From the NCBI GenBank assembly GCA_003247835.1, contig QJYB01000024.1, forward strand, positions 1 to 64,000: a DNA stretch of 64,000 nucleotides, written 5' to 3'. Numbering within the stretch: the first letter of the stretch is position 1; the number at the start of each line of letters is the position of its first letter. Below the pieces are notes generated by a model, which ran no database searches, had not been told where the DNA came from, and was given only the letters and a program-made list of their open reading frames with translations. The position numbers were made by a program, and so were the translations under genes. The DNA comes from Gammaproteobacteria bacterium. GTDB taxonomy: Bacteria; Pseudomonadota; Gammaproteobacteria; Pseudomonadales; Azotimanducaceae. This document shows positions 1-9,113 of the stretch, piece by piece.

Positions 1-1
1 G

Positions 2-1195
2 CTCATTCAGCTGGTACCTGCCTGGCTGCGGCTCGAGGGGGTGAGCCTCACCACCATCGGATTCTTTACCGCCATCCAGTATCCCTACTCGTTGAAGTTT
101 CTCTGGTCGCCGCTGGTCGAGCGGTACTCGGTGCCCGTGCTCGGCAGGCGGCGGGGCTGGATGCTGCTGACCCAGGTACTGCTGATCGTGACGATCAGCG
201 CCCTGGGCCTGTGGCAGCCGGCGAGCGCCCTCCTCACCATCACGCTGGTGGCGATCAGCGTTGCCGTGTTCAGCGCCACCCAGGACATCGTCATCGACGC
301 CTATCGTCGCGAGCTGCTGCGCACCGAAGGGGAACTGGCGCTGGGCAACACCGTGTTCGTGCAGGCCTACCGGCTCGCGGGTCTGATTCCGGGCTCGCTC
401 GGCATGATTCTGGCCGGCTTCCTGCCCTGGGAGGTGGTGTTTCCGGTGATGGCGGCCTTTGTCGGCGTGGGCATCGTGCTCACCCTGCTCATCGACGAGG
501 CGGAGGTACGGCCGGATGTGCCGGACAGTCTGAAGGATGCCATCGTCGAGCCCTTCCGCGAGTTCTTCGGCCGCCGTGGTTACCGCGCCGGCCTCACGGT
601 GCTGGCGTTCATGTTTCTCTACAAGCTCGGCGACAACATGGCCACCGTGCTGGCGACCCCGTTCTACATCGATCTGGGGTTCTCCACGACGCAGATCGGA
701 CTGATCGCCAAGAACGCAGCGCTCTGGCCGTCCATCATCGGCGGCGTGCTGGGTGGCCTCGTCATCGTCAAGATCGGTATCAATCGGGGTCTGTGGCTAT
801 TCGGCGCGGTGCAGCTGCTGACCATCTTCGGCTACGTCTGGCTGTCCACTGCCGGAGCGGAACCCTGGATTCTGGCGGTGGTGATTGCGGCGGAGTATCT
901 GGGGGTGGGTCTTGGCACCTCCGCCTCGGTGGCGTTCATCGCCAGAGAAACGGCGAGAACAGCGGTAGCCACCCAGTTCGCTCTGTTCACGGCGCTGGCG
1001 GCCCTGCCCAGAGTACTGGCCTCCAGCGTCAGCGGCCTGATCGTGGACGCCATCGGCTGGACGGACTTCTTCTACCTCTGCACGGTCCTGGCCGTGCCCG
1101 GCATGGTGCTGCTCTACTGGGCCGCGCCGTTCAACGCTCAGGTCGATGCAGGGGAAACCCCGGTGGTAAAGCCTGGCGGGGCCGAGGCGCGATAG
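2..1195 (+). CDS. MFS transporter, AmpG-like permease (5' end outside window)
   Basis: Frame is open to the window edge (LIQLVPAWLRLEGVSLTTIGFFTAIQYPYSLKFLWSPL..), AmpG-like motif and about 12 hydrophobic segments. Confidence 0.8.
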   Translation, partial: LIQLVPAWLRLEGVSLTTIGFFTAIQYPYSLKFLWSPLVERYSVPVLGRRRGWMLLTQVLLIVTISALGLWQPASALLTITLVAISVAVFSATQDIVIDAYRRELLRTEGELALGNTVFVQAYRLAGLIPGSLGMILAGFLPWEVVFPVMAAFVGVGIVLTLLIDEAEVRPDVPDSLKDAIVEPFREFFGRRGYRAGLTVLAFMFLYKLGDNMATVLATPFYIDLGFSTTQIGLIAKNAALWPSIIGGVLGGLVIVKIGINRGLWLFGAVQLLTIFGYVWLSTAGAEPWILAVVIAAEYLGVGLGTSASVAFIARETARTAVATQFALFTALAALPRVLASSVSGLIVDAIGWTDFFYLCTVLAVPGMVLLYWAAPFNAQVDAGETPVVKPGGAEAR

Positions 1196-1236
1196 GCCGA
1201 GCAGGCCGCGAAACGGGCAGCCGTCGCATCTCCGGG

Positions 1237-1611
1237 CTACGGTGCCGTGGCCTCCCAGCGGAACTGACGGGGAATGCGTTCACCGACGAACGAGATACCT
1301 TCCGCTTCGAGACGTCTGCGCTGCTCGGTGTGCCCGTCGGAGCCACGCCGCTGCGAGATCCTCAGCGTCGCATTGACCACCCGATGCCAGGGCAGGCGGG
1401 TGCCATCGGGCAGATCGCGCAGGGTGCGACCCACGAGCCTTGCGTGACGCGGCATGCCGGCGAGTGCGGCGACCTGACCGTAGGTGGCGACGCGCCCGCG
1501 TGGAATGAGGGCCACCACCTGCCAGATCCGCTCGACCAGCTCGGCTTGCAATTCCGACCGGCGGGCAGCAGATTGGCCGGTCCCGTCGCGGCGCCCGGAT
1601 GATCTGGCCAT
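1237..1611 (-). CDS. Alkyltransferase-like protein (ATL; MGMT-fold, active-site Cys replaced by Trp)
   Basis: IPRGRVATYGQVAALAGMPRHARLVGRTLRDLPDGTRLPWHRVVN: MGMT DNA-binding fold with PWHRV instead of PCHRV; start codon uncertain. Confidence 0.85.
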   Translation of the reverse strand: MARSSGRRDGTGQSAARRSELQAELVERIWQVVALIPRGRVATYGQVAALAGMPRHARLVGRTLRDLPDGTRLPWHRVVNATLRISQRRGSDGHTEQRRRLEAEGISFVGERIPRQFRWEATAP

Positions 1612-2083
1612 GTGGCTTCTGCTGTTCTTCATCACCCCGATCGTGGAAATGTACCTGCTCATCCAGGTCGGGGGCTACATCGGCGCCTGGCCGACCATCG
1701 CCCTCGTCATGCTGACGGCGGTGATCGGCATCCAGCTGCTCAGGCGCCAGGGGCTGGCCACCCTGACCCGGGGTCTGAACCGCCTGGACAGCGGGGAGGT
1801 ACCGGCGACGGAGGTGGTGGAGGGTCTGCTGCTGGCCGTGGCCGGCGCGCTGCTGCTGACACCGGGATTCGTTACGGACGCCATCGGCTTCTCCCTGCTG
1901 GTGCCGGCGCTGCGCAGCCGGGTGGCACAGCGGGTGCTGGCCCGGGTGGATCTGCGGGCCGGCATGTCGTTCCGGGCCGGCGGTCCGGCCCCCGGACAAG
2001 GTCCACGCAGCGGGCCGGGCAGGGTGCTCGAGGGGGAGTTCGAACGGGTCGATGAACCGGATCCGGACGATTCCCGCCACTGA
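1610..2083 (+). CDS. fxsA: FxsA family membrane protein
   Basis: MWLLLFFITPIVEMYLLIQVGGYIGAWPTIALVMLTAVIGIQLLRRQG.. typical FxsA N-terminus. Confidence 0.85.
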   Translation: MWLLLFFITPIVEMYLLIQVGGYIGAWPTIALVMLTAVIGIQLLRRQGLATLTRGLNRLDSGEVPATEVVEGLLLAVAGALLLTPGFVTDAIGFSLLVPALRSRVAQRVLARVDLRAGMSFRAGGPAPGQGPRSGPGRVLEGEFERVDEPDPDDSRH

Positions 2084-2115
2084 CCCCTTGAAAACCCGGC
2101 CGCCATACCCACTTA
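2084..2115 (+). promoter_or_regulatory. Candidate sigma-32-type promoter upstream of groESL
   Basis: CCCCTTGAA (2084-2092), 14-nt spacer, ACCCACTTA (2107-2115); resembles CTTGAA..CCCCATnTA. Confidence 0.4.
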
Positions 2116-2178
2116 CACAGGCGACTGGGGCGGAAGTGTCCGTCTCGTAAGCCGCTTGTACCCGGATCCCGAACGGTC

Positions 2179-2206
2179 TTGCAACAGCAGTCGGGATCAC
2201 TATCAT
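2179..2206 (+). promoter_or_regulatory. Candidate sigma-70-type promoter of groESL
   Basis: TTGCAA (2179-2184), 16-nt spacer, TATCAT (2201-2206), immediately upstream of the CIRCE element. Confidence 0.55.
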
Positions 2207-2221
2207 AGGCGGCCCTTGCGG

Positions 2222-2248
2222 TTAGCACTCTCGAAGTGAGAGTGCTAA
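2222..2248 (+). promoter_or_regulatory. CIRCE element (HrcA operator)
   Basis: TTAGCACTC-N9(tcgaagtga)-GAGTGCTAA, perfect match to the CIRCE consensus, upstream of groES. Confidence 0.95.
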
Positions 2249-2326
2249 ATGCGAATGGGGCAGACGCGTGACACAGCGAGGGAAGCGCCGCCCTTTTTGT
2301 GAACTATCAGTGGGAGAAAACAGTTA

Positions 2327-2617
2327 ATGAAGATTCGACCCTTACACGATCGACTCGTCGTGCGCCGGTTGGAAGAAGAGACCACCACGGCGGGCGGGAT
2401 CGTTCTGCCCGACTCTGCGGCCGAAAAACCGTCCCAGGGCGAGGTGCTCGCGGTCGGTCCCGGCAAGACCCTCGAAAACGGGGACGTTCGCCCCCTGGAC
2501 GTGAAGGTGGGGGACAAGGTCATTTTCGGCCAGTACGGCGGCAGCACGGTGAAGCTCGAAGGTGAGGAGCTACTGATCCTCAACGAGAGCGAAATCTTCG
2601 GCGTGCTCGAGGCCTGA
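2327..2617 (+). CDS. groES: Co-chaperonin GroES
   Basis: [46 protein letters not shown].. Confidence 0.98.
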   Translation: MKIRPLHDRLVVRRLEEETTTAGGIVLPDSAAEKPSQGEVLAVGPGKTLENGDVRPLDVKVGDKVIFGQYGGSTVKLEGEELLILNESEIFGVLEA

Positions 2618-2663
2618 ACAGACGGCTGAACTACAGTCCAACCGAACAAAGACAGAGGAATAA

Positions 2664-4304
<1,641 letters not shown>

Positions 4305-4307
4305 GTC

Positions 4308-4356
4308 CTGCCGGCTTCCGGCAGACCGCCTGCACTGGCACCACCCCGCCGGGGTG
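4308..4356 (+). repeat. Two perfect hairpins in the groEL 3' UTR
   Basis: CTGCCGG-ctt-CCGGCAG (4308-4324) and CACCCC-gcc-GGGGTG (4342-4356). Confidence 0.7.
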
Positions 4357-4365
4357 AGTGACGCT

Positions 4366-4400
4366 GAAAAAGCCCTACCAATACGGTGGGGCTTTTTTTA
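4366..4400 (+). terminator. Rho-independent terminator after groEL
   Basis: AAAAAGCCCTACC-aatac-GGTGGGGCTTTTTTT stem-loop with U tract. Confidence 0.85.
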
Positions 4401-4533
4401 TGCGGCCCAATGAGGCTATAGTCGCGAGCGAGAGACGAGCCGGTGCAGCGCCAGGTGCGCCGGTTGACAAATCACACGACGCACCCGGCAGACGGCGTCA
4501 GAAAAAATCGTTACGACAAGTGGGGAGATAACC

Positions 4534-5184
4534 ATGGATCAAGTCCTGATCGACTATCTGGCCCGATGGGGTCACTTTCTCGCCGGCATCACCTGGATCG
4601 GCCTGCTCTACTACTTCAACTTTGTTCAGGGGGAGTACTTCAAGGAGGCAGATGCCAGTTCCCGGACGGACGCGTTCACCAAGCTCGTGCCGCGGGCGCT
4701 GTGGTGGTTCCGATGGGGTGCGATGTTCACGTTCCTGACCGGTCTGATCATGCTCGGCTTCCGCGGTGCCGGCGTTACGGTGGACATCACCGTCGGCGCG
4801 GTGATGGGCACCCTGATGTTCCTCAACGTCTGGCTGATCATCTGGCCGAACCAGAAAATCGTGATCGAGTCGAATACGCGGGTGAAGGCCGGCGGCGAAG
4901 CGCTGCCGGAAGCAGCGGGTGCAGCACCCAAGGCGGCGCTGGCTTCCCGGACGAATACGCTGTTCTCCATACCCATGCTGTTCTTCATGGGTTCCAGCGC
5001 GCACTACGCGCACGGCGGGTTGAACAGCAACACGACCGCGCTGATCGTAGCGCTCGTGATCATCGCCGCAATCGAGCTCAATGGCATCTTCGGTAAGCAG
5101 GGACCCATGACCACGGTTCGGGGCGTGATCGTTTCCGGTCTGGTGCTCACCGCCATCCTCTGGGGTGTTGTCGCCATGCTGTGA
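4534..5184 (+). CDS. Membrane protein related to the PuuD (urate hydroxylase) membrane domain
   Basis: MDQVLIDYLARWGHFLAGITWIGLLYYFNFVQGEYFKEAD..; multi-TM; no CxxCH cytochrome domain. Confidence 0.6.
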   Translation: MDQVLIDYLARWGHFLAGITWIGLLYYFNFVQGEYFKEADASSRTDAFTKLVPRALWWFRWGAMFTFLTGLIMLGFRGAGVTVDITVGAVMGTLMFLNVWLIIWPNQKIVIESNTRVKAGGEALPEAAGAAPKAALASRTNTLFSIPMLFFMGSSAHYAHGGLNSNTTALIVALVIIAAIELNGIFGKQGPMTTVRGVIVSGLVLTAILWGVVAML

Positions 5185-5200
5185 CGGCCGTCGGCTCACG

Positions 5201-5234
5201 AAAAAAGGCCCGCTGTCATACGGGCCTTTTTTTT
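5201..5234. terminator. Bidirectional intrinsic terminator
   Basis: AAAAAAGGCCCG-ctgtcata-CGGGCCTTTTTTTT between convergent genes. Confidence 0.9.
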
Positions 5235-5260
5235 GTCTGTACGAAGAGGCAGACCTGCCG

Positions 5261-6214
5261 CTACATCCAGCGTTTTGCTCTCAGATAAAGGAGCATGCCG
5301 ACGGTCACGGACACCATGACGGCCGCGACGATGCCGAATGCCCAGGGATTTTCCAGACCGGGCAGACCGGCGACGTTCATGCCGAACATGCCGGTGATGA
5401 AGGTGATGGGCAGAAAGATGGCTGCAACGATGGACAGCACGTACATGCGCGCATTCTGTTCCTGAGCAACGCGATTCATCAGCTCTTCCTGGACGACCAG
5501 AGATCGCTCGCGGACCAGATCCAGGTCTTCCACGTACCGGGCGATACGATCCGTCTGCTCGCGGATCGCATAGGTGTGATCGGCACTGAGCAGGTCCTTG
5601 GAATCCCGATACAGCGCGTCCAGCGCGTCCCGCTGTGGTGCCAGGAACCGGCGTACCTGGGCCGTCTGACGACGGAGCGCGGAGACACGTGCCCGCACTG
5701 ACTGAGCATCTTCCGTCTCCACCGCCGTCTCGTACTCAACGACCTTCTCCTCGATGCCGTCGACGAAGTCGGAGATACGATCGGCCAGCCGTTCGACGAT
5801 GGCCACCACAACCTCCGGGATGGAATTCGGGCCCTGTCCTTCGACGAGCGTTGTCTGCACGTCCTGGACGGCAAACAGCCGTCGCTGACGGATGGTCACC
5901 AGCCGATTGCGGGCCAGCCAGAGACGGAGCGACACCATGTCTTCGGGATTGGCGCCCGGATTCATGTTGACCCCGCGCAGCACGACGAGCACGCCTTCCG
6001 GCAGGACCGCGGTGCGAGGTCGCGTATCCAGACGGACGATGCTCTCCACTACCTGGCGCGGCAGACCGATCTCGAGCAGTGAGGGAATGATGTCGCTTCT
6101 GGAGTAGTCGTAGTGGAGCCAGACGGGCCTTTCCGTGTCGAGAGCCGGTGGCTCCACGGCATCCCCGCCACCAGCGCCGTTCAGTGCCCAGCCAAAAACG
6201 AAACTCTCCGGCAT
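5261..6214 (-). CDS. CorA/ZntB family divalent cation transporter
   Basis: C-terminal TM pair with GMFGMNVAGLPG (GMN motif), ZntB-like. Confidence 0.85.
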   Translation of the reverse strand: MPESFVFGWALNGAGGGDAVEPPALDTERPVWLHYDYSRSDIIPSLLEIGLPRQVVESIVRLDTRPRTAVLPEGVLVVLRGVNMNPGANPEDMVSLRLWLARNRLVTIRQRRLFAVQDVQTTLVEGQGPNSIPEVVVAIVERLADRISDFVDGIEEKVVEYETAVETEDAQSVRARVSALRRQTAQVRRFLAPQRDALDALYRDSKDLLSADHTYAIREQTDRIARYVEDLDLVRERSLVVQEELMNRVAQEQNARMYVLSIVAAIFLPITFITGMFGMNVAGLPGLENPWAFGIVAAVMVSVTVGMLLYLRAKRWM

Positions 6215-6242
6215 GTTCTCTCCCGCTCTGCCCTGGCCGGGG

Positions 6243-7220
6243 TCAGGATAACCCGGTTCGGATAATCAGATAGCCACAGTACGTCAGGAGGAGCAGAACG
6301 CCGACGGGGCGGCCGAGCCGGCTTCTGCCGATGAAGAACACGGGAATGAGGAATCCTGTGAACACGAGCGACACCACCAGATCCGACAATCCGTGGTCGG
6401 GGATGGGAATCGGATGGAGCACGGCGCCGATGGGCAGGATGAACAGTCCGTTCACCAGGTTCGAGCCGACGACGTTGCCCACGCACAGGTCCGGCTCTTT
6501 CTTGGACGCGGCGATGATGGAGGTGACGAGCTCCGGCAGGCTGGTACCGATGGCGATGATTGCGAGCCCGATGACGGCGGGCGAGACGCCCAGCACGTCG
6601 GCGAGCGCTGCCCCGGCGGACAGCGTCATCTCGCCACCAATGGCGAGGGCGATGACACCGGTGAGGACGAAGGCCATGTCGCGGACCCAGCCATCCACCC
6701 TGAGAGAGAAGGGCAGGTGTTCCGCGCTGGTGACGAGTGGATCTTCCCGGCGGCGCCGGACGTCGCCCACCGTGACGTAGATGAAGATGCTGAATAGCAG
6801 GATGAGGATCAGTCCGTCAGCGCGATCGAGCATGGCGCTGGCGCCGCGCAGCACGTTGTCCAGAGACATCACCACCAGGACGCTGGTGCCGAGGAGCAGC
6901 AGGGGCACCTCGCGACGGATTACCTGACCCTGGATCAGCACCGGGGCGACCAGCGCCGCGCAACCGAGCACCAGACCGAGGTTGGCGATGTTGGAGCCGA
7001 CTACGTTGCCGTAAGCAATCTGTGACTCGCCCTGCATGGCACCGAGCACGGTCACCATCAGTTCGGGTGTGCTGGTGCCGAATGCCACCACGGTGAGGCC
7101 GATGATGAGTGGCGGTACGCCGGTGCGTGAGGCAACGGCGGATGCTCCGCGGATCAGACCGGTGCCGCCGACGAGCAGCAGGCCGAGACCGGTGGCGATG
7201 AGCAGCAGCTGCAGGAGCAC
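6243..7220 (-). CDS. Calcium/sodium (cation/proton) antiporter, CaCA/YrbG family
   Basis: Duplicated alpha repeats: AFGTSTPELMVTVLGAMQGESQIAYGNVVGSNIANLGLVLG and AIGTSLPELVTSIIAASKKEPDLCVGNVVGSNLVNGL. Confidence 0.9.
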   Translation of the reverse strand: MLLQLLLIATGLGLLLVGGTGLIRGASAVASRTGVPPLIIGLTVVAFGTSTPELMVTVLGAMQGESQIAYGNVVGSNIANLGLVLGCAALVAPVLIQGQVIRREVPLLLLGTSVLVVMSLDNVLRGASAMLDRADGLILILLFSIFIYVTVGDVRRRREDPLVTSAEHLPFSLRVDGWVRDMAFVLTGVIALAIGGEMTLSAGAALADVLGVSPAVIGLAIIAIGTSLPELVTSIIAASKKEPDLCVGNVVGSNLVNGLFILPIGAVLHPIPIPDHGLSDLVVSLVFTGFLIPVFFIGRSRLGRPVGVLLLLTYCGYLIIRTGLS

Positions 7221-7224
7221 GGGC

Positions 7225-8109
7225 TCAGGGAGCCCCGTGAGCCGGCGAGCGGGAATCGAGCAGCTTCAGTGTGCCGTCCAGGTGCACGTCCCGCTGCGGG
7301 AACGCGATGACGATGCCTGCCGCCGCGAACAGCTCGTCGATCCGGAAGCGGATGTCACTTCTGATCTTACGGATGTTCTTTTCGCTGTCGGCCAGGACCC
7401 AGAAGAAGATGTCGAAGATCAGCGCGTTGTCCCCGAAATCCTCGAAAAAAACGATGGGTTTGGGATCACCCAGCAGATCGGGATGCTCGCTGGCGGCCTG
7501 TTCGAGCAGTTCCGCCACACGCCGGACGGGCGAGCCGTAGGCGACGCCGACCCTGACGGAGGTGCGCGTCACCTGGTCGACGAGCGTCCAGTTGACCACC
7601 GTGTTCTCCAGCAGCTGGCTGTTCGGGATCAGCAGGTGCACGCCGTCCACCCGGCGTATGCGGGTGGATCGGGTGTTGATGGCCTCGACGGTGCCCCGGG
7701 TGTCGCCGACCTCGAGAAAATCTCCGATGCGGATAGGTCGCTCCCACATCAGGATCCAACCGCTGATGAAGTTGTTGATGATGTTCTGCGCACCGAAACC
7801 CACACCGATTGCGATGGCCCCCGAGACGAAGGCGAACGCCGTCAACGGTACGTTGAGCAGGTCGAGGGTGGTGAAGCCGAGCAGCACCAGGGCGACGATG
7901 TAGAAGAGCCGGCGGATGAGGTGAACCAGATCCGGGCTGACGGACCGTGCCGCCAGCCGTCGTGACAGGGCGCCGCTGCCCCAACCGATCAGCAGAAAGC
8001 CGATGATCAGGAGGGTTGGCACACTCAGCAGCTGCAGCAGCGTTACGGGCCGATCGCCGAGGGTCAGGACGACGGTATTCAGCCAGGTAAGGACGTCGGC
8101 ACTGCTCAT
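7225..8109 (-). CDS. Small-conductance mechanosensitive channel (MscS family)
   Basis: AIAIGVGFGAQNIINNFISGWILMWERPIRIGDFLEVGDTRGTVEAINTRSTRIRRVDGVHLLIPNSQLLENTVVNWT. Confidence 0.92.
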   Translation of the reverse strand: MSSADVLTWLNTVVLTLGDRPVTLLQLLSVPTLLIIGFLLIGWGSGALSRRLAARSVSPDLVHLIRRLFYIVALVLLGFTTLDLLNVPLTAFAFVSGAIAIGVGFGAQNIINNFISGWILMWERPIRIGDFLEVGDTRGTVEAINTRSTRIRRVDGVHLLIPNSQLLENTVVNWTLVDQVTRTSVRVGVAYGSPVRRVAELLEQAASEHPDLLGDPKPIVFFEDFGDNALIFDIFFWVLADSEKNIRKIRSDIRFRIDELFAAAGIVIAFPQRDVHLDGTLKLLDSRSPAHGAP

Positions 8110-8241
8110 CGGCAGGAGGATGCCATCCTGCAGGAAGTAAGGAAAGCGTACGATCCAGAGTCCGACGTTACCGTGCGAGTTTCCAGTGCTGAGCTATAAT
8201 CGCGCCGCTTTTTCCGCTAAGCGGCCCGAGGAAACCTGAAA

Positions 8242-8997
8242 ATGGCTGACCGTTCCCCCAGAACACCGTCGTCCCTGTCCACCAATCCAGACGAGCACCG
8301 GCGATCGGGCAAAGTGTCCGCAGGCCGGCGCCGGACGGGATCCTCCGCCTCCGGTGGATCCAGGTCGCTGGGCATGAACCTGGTCCTGGCGGTGCTGGTC
8401 GCCGCAGTGGCGATTGCCGGCTGGTTCATTGCCAACCAGCACCAGCTGCTGACAGCCGAAAAGAAGGCGCTCGATGCCGCAGAGGACCGGATCGCCCATC
8501 TGGAGGATCGACTGCGGATGACCGACGAGACACTGATCGATTCGGGCAAGGATACGGAAAAACAGATCGGCTTCTGGGAGTCGGAAATCCGCAAGCTGTG
8601 GGCCGTGTCCAACGAGCGCAACAAGAAGTGGATCGATGACAACAAGGCCGCCATCGGCGAGCTCAGGAAGAGTCTGGGCGCCATAGAGGCGAGCAATCGT
8701 GATCTCGGTACCGCGGTCGGTCGCCACGAAGCGGCATTCAAGCAGCAGCAGGCCATCATCGACCAGCTCACCAGCATGGAGATTTCGATCCAGCAGCTTG
8801 CCAACACCCAGCGGGACATCGTCGACAAGGTCAACAGCGCCAGCCAGAGTGTTGCGTCTCTGAATGCCGGTCTTGCCAACCGGGTCAGGGAGAACGAGGA
8901 AGCGGTGGCATCCATCGACGCATATCGCGTTCAGGTGAACACACGACTGTCCAATATTGAACGTCGGCTTGACGGTCTCGCCAGCTCGACGCTGTGA
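8242..8997 (+). CDS. Hypothetical membrane-anchored coiled-coil protein
   Basis: Single N-terminal TM (LVLAVLVAAVAIAGWFIA) followed by long heptad-like charged region. Confidence 0.65.
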   Translation: MADRSPRTPSSLSTNPDEHRRSGKVSAGRRRTGSSASGGSRSLGMNLVLAVLVAAVAIAGWFIANQHQLLTAEKKALDAAEDRIAHLEDRLRMTDETLIDSGKDTEKQIGFWESEIRKLWAVSNERNKKWIDDNKAAIGELRKSLGAIEASNRDLGTAVGRHEAAFKQQQAIIDQLTSMEISIQQLANTQRDIVDKVNSASQSVASLNAGLANRVRENEEAVASIDAYRVQVNTRLSNIERRLDGLASSTL

Positions 8998-9113
8998 GTC
9001 GAACGGCTGGTGCATTCGTACCCCTTTAAATGACACATCTCTCAATGCGGATGTGAACTCCGTCCATATCCGCCAGCGTCCCAACCGGCATACTGCGCTT
9101 TCCACTGGTTGGG

